Positions 1-5,165 of a stretch of DNA of 5,165 nucleotides are shown here, in pieces. Where the stretch lies: assembly GCA_027003085.1 (NCBI GenBank), contig JALWYR010000158.1:1-5165 (forward strand). The letters are read 5' to 3'. Made by a program: the position numbers and the translations under genes. The notes beneath the pieces were generated by a model. It searched no databases and had not been told where the DNA came from. It saw nothing but the letters and a program-made list of their open reading frames with translations. The DNA comes from Flavobacteriales bacterium. GTDB lineage: Bacteria > Bacteroidota > Bacteroidia > Flavobacteriales > Flavobacteriaceae. How positions within the stretch are numbered: position 1 is the first letter of the stretch; every line of letters begins with the position of its first letter.

Positions 1-42
1 TGGTCAATAGGAACGCAAAATTCCGCCCCGGATGAATTATCC

Positions 43-92
43 GTGTCGAGATTTCTCAGTCGCGCCCTTCGGGCGCTCCATCGAAATGACAC
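43..92. repeat. Imperfect palindromic intergenic repeat (stem-loop)
   Basis: This segment can fold back on itself. The outer arms GTGTC (43-47) and GACAC (88-92) pair, TTTC and GAAA pair further in, and the centre is a perfect 6-bp hairpin, GCGCCC-TTC-GGGCGC, at 62-76. The pattern of a GC-rich hairpin framed by GATTTC and GAAATGAC resembles palindromic repeats I remember as common between genes in Bacteroidota, but I cannot give it a family name. It may act as a weak transcription end or an mRNA-stabilising structure for an upstream gene outside the window. No reading frame across it looks like a protein. Confidence 0.5.
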
Positions 93-100
93 GCTGCTTC

Positions 101-342
101 AATGTTTGCAGTAGGAGAATGCAAATCAGAAATCTTCAATCGATTATCCGGTGTTCGATATTCAAGCGCGATTTATCGCGCGCCATAAAGCGCCAGGGAT
201 GGGAACGGTTATGCGGCGAAGGGGCGCCCGAGCATTTTCCCGCGGGCGGAGGCTGACAGCGGGAAGCCCCACGCACCGCGGGGGCGCCGGAGGCGCCGAA
301 ATGCGGCCCAAGCCGCATTTAAGCGGACAGCCCGGCGGCTGC
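101..342 (+). repeat. Composite structured intergenic repeat, copy A
   Basis: This is the left of two direct copies; the other is at 4769-5023. The copies share four modules in the same order: AATGTTTGCAGTAGGAGAA at 101-119; an identical 27-bp block at 159-185 holding the hairpin GCGCGA-TTTA-TCGCGC; a nearly identical block at 191-221 with ATGCGGC at 211-217; and a closing block at 311-342 with GCCGCAT followed by AGCGGACAGCCCGGCGGC. The opening CGCC-A-GGG (191-198) pairs with CCCGGCG (331-337), leaving one bulged A, so the last two modules form the ends of one large stem. The core between them (about 222-300) is GC-rich and unlike copy B; it has its own hairpins, including GGCGCC-GGA-GGCGCC at 283-297 and ATGCGGC-CCAA-GCCGCAT at 301-318. 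Open frames across it simply translate the repeat. Function unknown: terminator-like RNA, structured RNA, or a non-autonomous mobile repeat are all possible. Confidence 0.75.
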
Positions 343-416
343 CACGTGAACGTGCTGCCGGACAAGCCGAAGGTGAAGGACGGCAGCTTACGTGAACGTG
401 CGCAGCCGGGCGCCCA
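329..416. repeat. Two palindromic units sharing ACGTGAACGTG
   Basis: The 11-mer ACGTGAACGTG occurs at 344-354 and again at 390-400. Each lies inside a larger GC-rich inverted repeat. The first is framed by CCGGCGGC and GCTGCCGG, the second by CGGCAGC and GCAGCCG. The first unit begins in the conserved tail of repeat copy A, so this pair may be an extension of that element found only in copy A. It ends about 24 bp before the promoter-like element of the lipoprotein gene, so it could be an upstream terminator or a protein-binding site. The core CACGTG (343-348) is shared with parS, but the flanking half-site arms do not match parS. Confidence 0.45.
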
Positions 417-439
417 AAAATACCCCCGCAAGGATTTTG

Positions 440-447
440 TATCTTTG
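440..447 (+). promoter_or_regulatory. Bacteroidota-type -7 element TATCTTTG
   Basis: TATCTTTG matches the TAnnTTTG consensus of the Bacteroidota primary sigma factor. It lies only five bases before the ATG at 453. A transcript started from it would be leaderless or carry a very short leader, which fits the absence of a Shine-Dalgarno sequence there. No clear TTTG-type -33 element is visible at the expected distance, so the call rests on the -7 match and its position. Confidence 0.45.
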
Positions 448-452
448 ACCCG

Positions 453-2066
453 ATGAAACCGCGCTACGCTTTTTGGCTCCTTCCGCTTTGGTTGCTTTCC
501 TGCGCCCGGATGGGTCAGCCCTCGGGGGGCGATAAGGATACCACACCGCCCAAAGTTACCGCAGAACTGCCTCCCTCGGGCACGGTTAATTTTAGCGGAA
601 AACAAATCGTTATTAAGTTCGACGAACTGGTTCAGCTGGACAATCCGTTGCAAAAAGTGGTGTTTTCGCCGCCTCTTGACGTAAAGCCCGACATTAGCCC
701 CGTGGGTTATCCGGCGCGCGAAATCCGTATCCGCTTCAAAGAGCCGCTGCCGGCCGGGCGCACCTACGCCATCCGCTTCGGCGATGCCATCAAAGACTAT
801 CACGAAGGCAACGTGCTGCAAGATTATGCCTACGTGTTTTCCACCGGGCCCACCTTGGATAGCTTGAAACTGACGGGTAAGGTTATGCCTACCACCGGCT
901 ATGATTTGCCCGGAAAAACCTTTGCAGGGCTTTATCCGGCCGATAATTTTTCCGACAGCTTGATCTACCGCCAAGCGCCTTATTACCTGGCCCGCGTGGA
1001 TGCCAAAAGCGGACTTTTTACCCTGGACCACCTAAAAGCCGGCACTTATGTGCTGGTGGTTTTTTCGGACAAAAACGGCAATTTGACCTATCAGCCCTAC
1101 GACGAACAAATCGGTTTTGTGCCGCAAGCCGTGCAGGTTCCCACCGACAGCGTGTTTCAAATTCCGCTCTTTGCCGAAACCCGGCCTTTTGCCCTGGAAA
1201 ACATCAACGAAAAGTCCGCCGGCCACTGGATTGTTAAGTTCAAAGGAAACCCCGACGGCATCGAAATCGAAACGCCCGGCCGCCGGCTATTGCACTATGT
1301 GGACGGCGAAAACCTGCACCTGTGGCTCCGGCCCGCCCGCAAGGGCGACACCTTGCATTTTGTGTTCCGTCGGGGCAAGGATGCCTTGGCTGCACGTCGT
1401 GTCAAGGCAAGTTTGCCGCCCGTGGACACCCTGGTGTTCCAGTGGGACAAAAAACGCCTTTATCCGGTGGACAGTTTGCGCCTGCTGGCCAATGTGCCGC
1501 TCACCGGAATGGACGTTCATAAAATCCTCGTTACCCCCAAACGCCCCGGCGACAGCATCACGCTCAACCGGATGGGCTTGCCGGTATTTCGCTTCGGCTA
1601 CGACGACGAACGCAAAAAAGCCGGAATACGCATTTTGCCCGGCGCCCTGACGGGCTTCAACGGGCTTGCCAATACCGATACGCTAAAAACAACGGTTGAT
1701 TTTGTTCCTGCACGCGAAACAGGCAATTATACGTTGGTTTGGCCCGGGGCTCCGAAGGGCCATTTGATTGCCGAACTTACCGGTTTGAAGGGCGAAAAAA
1801 TTTTCCGTCGCCTGAGGGTGCACAACGGCCGCCGCTTTGCGTTTCCTTACCTGTTGCCGGGCAAATACCGCCTGCGTTTTGTGCGCGATACGAACGGCAA
1901 CGGACGTTGGGACACGGGAAGTTGGAAAGATCGCCGCCTGCCCGAACCCGTTATTGTTTACCCCAAAATCATCGAAATACGGGCCAATTGGGATGTGGAA
2001 GAAAAATTCCAAGGTGGCGGGAGTTCCGCTCCCAAGGCGCCGGCAGGGCTGCGAAACGCAAAATAA
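453..2066 (+). CDS. Ig-like (Big_5) domain outer-surface lipoprotein
   Basis: A 537-residue secreted lipoprotein of a family common in Bacteroidota; its biochemical role is unknown. The N-terminus has a short hydrophobic signal ending in the lipobox L14-L15-S16-C17, so Cys17 should be lipidated and the protein anchored in a membrane facing the periplasm or the cell surface. Next comes the family signature PSGGDKDTTPP (23-33), then a Big_5-type Ig-like domain (about 30-132) with FDELVQL, FGDAI (109-113) and the closing FSTG (129-132). The middle looks like beta-sandwich repeats, including a carboxypeptidase-regulatory-like stretch around FTLDHLKAGTYVLVVFSDKNGN. Near the C-terminus, GKYRLRFVRDTNGNGRWDTG (to 489) carries an EF-hand-like D479-N481-N483 calcium-loop pattern, followed by RANWDVE (510-516), a typical family ending. 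The start is set by the signal peptide and the TATCTTTG element just upstream. Length is normal for the family and the frame is intact. Fold and location are well supported; any link to the parAB genes behind it is only positional. Confidence 0.88.
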   Translation: MKPRYAFWLLPLWLLSCARMGQPSGGDKDTTPPKVTAELPPSGTVNFSGKQIVIKFDELVQLDNPLQKVVFSPPLDVKPDISPVGYPAREIRIRFKEPLPAGRTYAIRFGDAIKDYHEGNVLQDYAYVFSTGPTLDSLKLTGKVMPTTGYDLPGKTFAGLYPADNFSDSLIYRQAPYYLARVDAKSGLFTLDHLKAGTYVLVVFSDKNGNLTYQPYDEQIGFVPQAVQVPTDSVFQIPLFAETRPFALENINEKSAGHWIVKFKGNPDGIEIETPGRRLLHYVDGENLHLWLRPARKGDTLHFVFRRGKDALAARRVKASLPPVDTLVFQWDKKRLYPVDSLRLLANVPLTGMDVHKILVTPKRPGDSITLNRMGLPVFRFGYDDERKKAGIRILPGALTGFNGLANTDTLKTTVDFVPARETGNYTLVWPGAPKGHLIAELTGLKGEKIFRRLRVHNGRRFAFPYLLPGKYRLRFVRDTNGNGRWDTGSWKDRRLPEPVIVYPKIIEIRANWDVEEKFQGGGSSAPKAPAGLRNAK

Positions 2067-2116
2067 ATTGTAATTTTTGTCGTATTTTTATCGGTTCAAA
2101 AGGACATCTTAATCCG
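2067..2116 (+). promoter_or_regulatory. AT-rich leader before parA, possible weak promoter and RBS
   Basis: The 50 bp between the lipoprotein stop and the parA start are much richer in AT than the flanking genes. They contain TAATTTTTG (2071-2079), one base longer than the TAnnTTTG -7 consensus, and AAAAGGA (2098-2104), a ribosome-binding-like sequence 12 bases before the ATG. No matching -33 element is seen. parA may therefore have its own weak promoter or depend on read-through from the lipoprotein gene. Confidence 0.3.
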
Positions 2117-2902
2117 ATGGGAAAAATTATAGCCATTGCCAACCAAAAAGGCGGCGTGGGCAAGACCACCACGGCGGTAAATCTGTCGGCCGCCCTGGGC
2201 GTGCTGGAAAAGAAAGTCCTGCTGGTGGATGCCGACCCGCAGGCCAACGCCTCCTCGGGCTTGGGTATCGACATCGACGCCCAACCCGAAGGCACCTACG
2301 AACTGCTCGAAGGCATCCGCAAGGCCGAAGAAGTGATCCTGCCCACCGATTCGCCCAATCTGGACATTATTCCTTCGCACATCAACCTGGTGGGGGTGGA
2401 AATCGAAATGGTGGACAATCCGCAGCGCGAATATTTGCTTAAACAGGCCTTGAAAAACATTGTGGATCGCTACGATTACATCATCATCGACACGGCGCCT
2501 TCCTTGGGTTTGATTACGCTCAACGCCCTTACGGCCGCCCATTCGGTAATTATTCCTATCCAATGCGAGTATTTTGCCTTGGAAGGACTGGGCAAACTGC
2601 TCAATACCATCAAGAGCGTTCAGGAATTGCACAATCCCGGGCTGGACATCGAAGGGATGCTCCTGACTATGTATGATTCGCGGCTCAAACTGTCCAATCA
2701 GGTGGTCGAAGAGGTCAAGCGCCATTTCGGCGATATGGTGTTCCGCACCATTATCCAACGCAATGTGCGGCTGAGCGAGGCGCCCAGCTTTGGCGAAAGC
2801 ATTCTGGCCTACGATGCCGACAGCCGCGGTGCGGTCAACTACCTGAACCTGGCCGCCGAACTGATCGAAAAAAACGAAAAGCAGGGACAAAACCCATCAT
2901 AA
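2117..2902 (+). CDS. parA: Chromosome-partitioning ATPase ParA (Soj family)
   Basis: A 261-residue ParA/MinD-type ATPase. Known members bind ATP, dimerise on the nucleoid without sequence specificity, and are triggered to hydrolyse ATP by ParB bound at parS, which moves sister origins apart. The deviant Walker A motif KGGVGKTT (11-18) with its signature Lys11 starts right after the first beta strand (IIAIANQ). The A' motif VDADPQ (37-42) and Walker B IIIDTAPS (122-129) follow, and QRNVRLSEAPSFGESI (214-229) is the usual C-terminal ParA signature. There is no N-terminal helix-turn-helix, so it is the short chromosomal Soj type rather than a plasmid ParA that represses its own operon. The frame stays open far upstream, but the start at 2117 puts the first strand at the N-terminus as in the family and has AAAAGGA upstream. 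parB follows after 12 bp. All key residues are present. Confidence 0.97.
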   Translation: MGKIIAIANQKGGVGKTTTAVNLSAALGVLEKKVLLVDADPQANASSGLGIDIDAQPEGTYELLEGIRKAEEVILPTDSPNLDIIPSHINLVGVEIEMVDNPQREYLLKQALKNIVDRYDYIIIDTAPSLGLITLNALTAAHSVIIPIQCEYFALEGLGKLLNTIKSVQELHNPGLDIEGMLLTMYDSRLKLSNQVVEEVKRHFGDMVFRTIIQRNVRLSEAPSFGESILAYDADSRGAVNYLNLAAELIEKNEKQGQNPS

Positions 2903-2914
2903 TCCGCTTGTTCT

Positions 2915-3811
2915 ATGGCAAAAACCAACAAAAAACAACGGCTGGGGCGCGGCTTGGACGCCCTGTTGAAATCCGACCAAATCCAATCGGCCAAAGACCA
3001 AGGTGCCGAACAAATCGTAGGAAATATTCTGGAAATACCCATCGACCGGATCGAAACCAACCCTTACCAACCACGCACCCAGTTCGATGAAAAGGCCCTG
3101 GAAGAATTGGCCGCATCCATCCGGGAATTGGGCATCATTCAACCCATTACGGTGCGCAAGGAAGGACGCGATAAATTTGTGGTCATTTCGGGCGAACGCC
3201 GCCTCAGGGCGGCCAAACTGGCCGGATTGGAGCGCATTCCCGCCTATGTGCGGCTGGCCAACGACCGCGAAATGCTGGAAATGGCCCTGGTGGAAAACCT
3301 CCAACGCGAAGACCTGGACCCCATTGAAATCGCCTTGTCGTTCCAACGGATGATCGACGAACTGGGCCTCACGCAGGAAGAAATGAGCGAACGCGTGGGT
3401 AAAAAACGCTCCACCATTACCAACTATCTGCGGCTGTTACGGCTCAACCCCATTGTGCAAAGCGGTATGCGCGACGGATTTATCGGTATGGGGCACGGCC
3501 GGGCATTGATCAATATCGACGACCAGGAAGTGCAGCTGAAAATCTACCGGTTGATTCTCAAAAAACAACTGTCGGTGCGGCAAACTGAAGAATTGGTGCG
3601 AAAATACCGCGAAGGAAAAATCCTGGATGTGGACGAATCCAAAAAACGTCCCTCCAAACCGGCCGGCATCAAGCAGCGCGAAAAAGAACTCCGCCAACGC
3701 ATCCATCCCAAGGCCCGCATCAAATGGGACGGCGACTATACGGGCAAAATCGTCCTGCCCTTTACAAGCAAAGAAGAATGGGAAAAACTTTTGGACTTTT
3801 TGTCGGACTGA
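2915..3811 (+). CDS. parB: Chromosome-partitioning protein ParB (Spo0J family, CTP-dependent clamp)
   Basis: A 298-residue ParB. Family members bind parS, load as CTP-dependent sliding clamps that spread on DNA near the origin, stimulate ParA and help recruit condensin. The N-terminal RLGRGLDALL (9-18) is the conserved segment that contacts ParA. The ParB/Srx CTPase domain (about 38-135) has NPYQPR (49-54), the CTP-binding GERRLRA (93-99) and ENLQRE (127-132). A helix-turn-helix DNA-binding region spans about 152-177 (TQEEMSERVGKKRSTITNYL), followed by GHGRAL (193-198). A charged linker (about 236-256) leads to a short C-terminal dimerisation domain (about 260-298, with GKIVLPFTSKEEWEKLL). 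The start lies 12 bp after the parA stop, which implies co-transcription and probably translational coupling. The last 34 bp overlap the DUF5683 gene in another frame. No parS-like site is visible in this window. Confidence 0.97.
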   Translation: MAKTNKKQRLGRGLDALLKSDQIQSAKDQGAEQIVGNILEIPIDRIETNPYQPRTQFDEKALEELAASIRELGIIQPITVRKEGRDKFVVISGERRLRAAKLAGLERIPAYVRLANDREMLEMALVENLQREDLDPIEIALSFQRMIDELGLTQEEMSERVGKKRSTITNYLRLLRLNPIVQSGMRDGFIGMGHGRALINIDDQEVQLKIYRLILKKQLSVRQTEELVRKYREGKILDVDESKKRPSKPAGIKQREKELRQRIHPKARIKWDGDYTGKIVLPFTSKEEWEKLLDFLSD

Positions 3812-4368
3812 TTTTAGCCCTTCATCTTTCGGCCCAGGCCGATAGCACGACCATTCGCCGGCCCGACACGCTTCCGGGCCAAGTAAACACGTCCACAACC
3901 ACTCCACCGGATACCTCGGCCACGGCCTACGAAAAACTGATCAACGCACCGGCGCGGGCGGCTTTTTATTCGGCCGTTTTGCCCGGATTGGGCCAGGCCT
4001 ACAACCGCCAGTATTGGAAAATTCCGCTGGTGTATGCCGCCATAGGCACGGCCGTGTATTTCTACCGGCAAAACCAGTTGCGCTATTTGACCTATCGCCG
4101 GGCTTACCAAAACCGCCTTCTGGGCCGCCCGGACGATTTTCCGCAGTATTCCGACGATGTGCTCCTCCAAGCCCAGGCCTACTACCGGCGCAACCGCGAC
4201 ATATCGTTGATGCTGGCCATTGGTATGTATTTGCTCAACATTATGGACGCCAATGTTTCGGCCCATTTGCGCCAGTGGAACGTGAACGACAACCTGAGTT
4301 TCCGTCCCGTGCTTTTGACCGGCAGCCACAGATTGTATGCGGGATTGGGAATGCAGTGGCGTTTTTAG
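3778..4368 (+). CDS. DUF5683 family exported membrane protein
   Basis: A 196-residue protein of the Bacteroidota DUF5683 family; its function is not known. The start at 3778 is chosen because it gives a clean signal peptide (residues 1-21, ending SAQA before DS) and has AAAGAAG directly upstream. An in-frame ATG at 3724 would put 18 hydrophilic residues before the signal. A Thr/Pro-rich linker (about 22-48) precedes the family core: ARAAFYSAVLPGLGQAYNRQ (59-78) and YWKIP (79-83), a hydrophobic segment (about 82-96), and a second one (about 142-155) leading into NIMDANVSAHL (154-164). The chain ends in an aromatic GMQWRF, as many envelope proteins do. The gene begins inside the last codons of parB (34-bp overlap, different frame), so it is almost certainly translated with it. 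From memory, DUF5683 genes often follow parB in this phylum, which suggests an envelope-linked partner, but no mechanism can be read from the sequence. Confidence 0.87.
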   Translation: MGKTFGLFVGLILALHLSAQADSTTIRRPDTLPGQVNTSTTTPPDTSATAYEKLINAPARAAFYSAVLPGLGQAYNRQYWKIPLVYAAIGTAVYFYRQNQLRYLTYRRAYQNRLLGRPDDFPQYSDDVLLQAQAYYRRNRDISLMLAIGMYLLNIMDANVSAHLRQWNVNDNLSFRPVLLTGSHRLYAGLGMQWRF

Positions 4369-4435
4369 AATTGCCGGACGCCTTGCCAGCCGGCGGCTTC
4401 CGCTATGTTTAGGACTTTTTGATGCTACGCGTGTG

Positions 4436-4628
4436 GGATTTATTGTTTTTCCTTTAATCCGTAAAAGCCAAAAATGAATAGCGGGAAATGAAATTTTTTT
4501 TATTTTTACATCTGAAAATCAGTATTTTTTCCGTAAAAAACTAACTATACACAACAAAATAAGGGAAATAAGACAACAAAATGGGTGGGTAAATGGAAGA
4601 TATAAGTAAATTTGTAACTATATACAAC
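4436..4628. other. AT-rich intergenic stretch with short direct repeats
   Basis: After the DUF5683 stop, composition shifts from GC-rich to strongly AT-rich with no credible gene. It contains runs of T (about 4493-4507) and a tiny hairpin CTGA-AAA-TCAG (4512-4522) followed by a T-rich run, possibly a weak terminator. The near-repeat TAACTATACACAAC (4542-4555) recurs as TAACTATATACAAC (4615-4628), and ACAACAAAAT occurs at 4551-4560 and 4573-4582. TAAATTTG (4607-4614) fits the -7 consensus but has no start codon soon after it. Confidence 0.45.
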
Positions 4629-4665
4629 CGTTCAGGCACATTCGCCCTTCGGTAAATTATTATTC

Positions 4666-4681
4666 CCGCGATTTATCGCGG
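4666..4681. repeat. Solo hairpin CCGCGA-TTTA-TCGCGG
   Basis: A perfect 6-bp stem with a TTTA loop. The central 14-mer CGCGATTTATCGCG (4667-4680) is identical to the hairpins inside repeat copy A (167-180) and copy B (4834-4847), but the outer stem base pair is changed on both sides (C-G instead of G-C), so pairing is kept. It lies about 100 bp before copy B and is followed by TTTAAGCGG (4693-4701), which resembles the closing module of the repeat. It may be a remnant or a separate member of the same repeat family. Confidence 0.5.
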
Positions 4682-4768
4682 AAATCCGGCTGTTTAAGCG
4701 GGGTGTAGCATCTAAGCCACTTTGGTTTTCACGGATTTTCGCTTTCGAGGAGACGACACCTCTACTAT

Positions 4769-5023
4769 AATGTTTGCAGTAGGAGAAAGTAAATCACAAT
4801 CGTTAATCATCTGTTCGATGTTCGGTATTCAAGCGCGATTTATCGCGCGCCAAACGCGCCAGGGATGGAAGCGGTTATGCGGCGAAGCGAAAGGCCGGTG
4901 CGGTGCAAAGCACCGCATTTTTTGTTCCGGCGGCGGGGGCTCGCAGCGCAAGAGACCCCGCCGCCGGATTTACAAAAACCGGCCTTTCGCGAGCCGCATT
5001 TGAGCGGACAGCCCGGCGGCTGC
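4769..5023 (+). repeat. Composite structured intergenic repeat, copy B
   Basis: This is the right-hand direct copy of the element at 101-342. The shared modules are at 4769-4787, 4826-4852 (identical 27 bp), 4857-4887 and 4992-5023. The core folds very well. ATGCGGC (4877-4883) pairs with GCCGCAT (4993-4999), then 4887-4899 pairs perfectly over 13 bp with 4978-4990. Inside are two branches: GCGGTGC-AAA-GCACCGC (4900-4916), and a perfect 13-bp stem of 4926-4938 with 4956-4968, extended by TTTTGT/ACAAAA. The prediction is a three-way junction. The core sequence is unrelated to that of copy A, yet the outer stem and the two unpaired AGCGG sequences on either side are kept. No protein is credible here; the open frames only translate the repeat. 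Confidence 0.75.
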
Positions 5024-5070
5024 GGCCAGGCGTTGCAGCAAGCATAAAATATACACACCAAGTTTTGTTC

Positions 5071-5151
5071 TTTTTGCCGATAACGGCATTGGCAACCCTC
5101 GCCATAGCTACGGCTATGCCTTCGGATTGCCGGCTTTGTTCTCGACAAAAA
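5071..5151. repeat. Long imperfect inverted repeat
   Basis: The arms run from TTTTTGCCGATAAC (5071-5084) to GTTCTCGACAAAAA (5138-5151), which are complementary at 12 of 14 positions. The complementarity continues inward through GGCAA (5091-5095) with TTGCC, and ends in a perfect hairpin CATAGC-TACG-GCTATG (5103-5118). The symmetry centre of the outer arms matches the centre of the inner hairpin, so this is one continuous fold of about 80 bases. A smaller hairpin, TGCCG-ATAA-CGGCA (5075-5088), could form instead on the left arm. It could be a terminator-like RNA for a convergent gene beyond the window, or another palindromic intergenic repeat. I see no gene in 5024-5165. Confidence 0.55.
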
Positions 5152-5165
5152 CAACTGCAACTTTT

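Noticed and set aside
343..348. CACGTG as a parS site for ParB
   Set aside because: parS needs TGTT-type and AACA-type arms around the core; here the arms are GCTGC and AACGT, so only the core is shared. No other CACGTG was seen in the window.
32..456. Open frames of 60-101 residues at the left edge (for example 32-256 and 151-456)
   Set aside because: They translate repeat copy A; similar residue strings (FIAR, GW-RLCGE) reappear from copy B at 4722-5003, showing DNA repeat identity and not protein conservation. No start signals or domain features.
162..1031. Minus-strand open frame of 289 residues
   Set aside because: It lies opposite the well-supported lipoprotein gene and the repeat, with low-complexity, domain-free translation typical of a shadow frame.
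2096..2890. Minus-strand open frame of 264 residues
   Set aside because: It is antisense to parA, whose motifs are complete; the antisense frame stays open because of the GC-rich codon pattern.
4372..4398. Intrinsic terminator after the DUF5683 gene
   Set aside because: GCCGG and CCGGC can pair, but only over five bases with a loop of about 12, and no T-run follows directly.
4877..4999. CRISPR array or integron attC site
   Set aside because: There are no regularly spaced repeats with spacers, and the attC core sites (GTTRRRY type) are not present around the hairpins.
4722..5003. Possible 93-residue gene downstream of the DUF5683 gene
   Set aside because: It runs through repeat copy B and its hairpins, is rich in Arg and Gly, and has no family resemblance.
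101..5023. Composite transposon formed by the two repeat copies
   Set aside because: There is no transposase, the copies are structured non-coding DNA, and the enclosed genes are core chromosomal partition genes.

Overview
The window is a piece of a chromosome from a member of the Bacteroidota. Four signs point there: a lipoprotein of the Bacteroidota 'GG-KD-PP' Ig-like (Big_5) type, a DUF5683 protein directly behind parB, a TAnnTTTG (-7) promoter element just before the first start codon, and generally weak Shine-Dalgarno sequences. The fairly GC-rich coding sequence would suit a Saprospiria/Chitinophagia-like lineage, but that narrower placement is only a guess.

Layout. Positions 1-452 hold no convincing gene; they are filled with palindromic and repeated intergenic DNA. 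Four plus-strand genes follow closely packed: a large Ig-like-domain lipoprotein (453-2066), the chromosome-partitioning ATPase ParA (2117-2902), the CTP-dependent clamp protein ParB (2915-3811), and a small secreted or membrane DUF5683 protein (3778-4368) whose start lies inside the end of parB. From 4369 to the end there is again no credible gene: first an AT-rich stretch with short direct repeats, then a second copy of the intergenic repeat seen at the left, then a long imperfect inverted repeat.

How the genes work together. ParA and ParB form the ATPase/CTPase pair that separates newly replicated origins. The 12-bp gap between them and the 34-bp overlap of parB with the DUF5683 gene point to one transcript with translational coupling. 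The lipoprotein gene ends 50 bp before parA and may be read into the same transcript, but it has its own promoter-like element and no known role in segregation.

The most interesting material is non-coding. A composite, highly structured repeat of about 240-255 bp occurs twice in direct orientation (101-342 and 4769-5023), bracketing the four-gene cluster. Its outer modules are nearly identical, while the GC-rich core between them differs completely in sequence yet still folds into nested hairpins. I found no CRISPR array, tRNA, rRNA, transposase or recognisable defence system.
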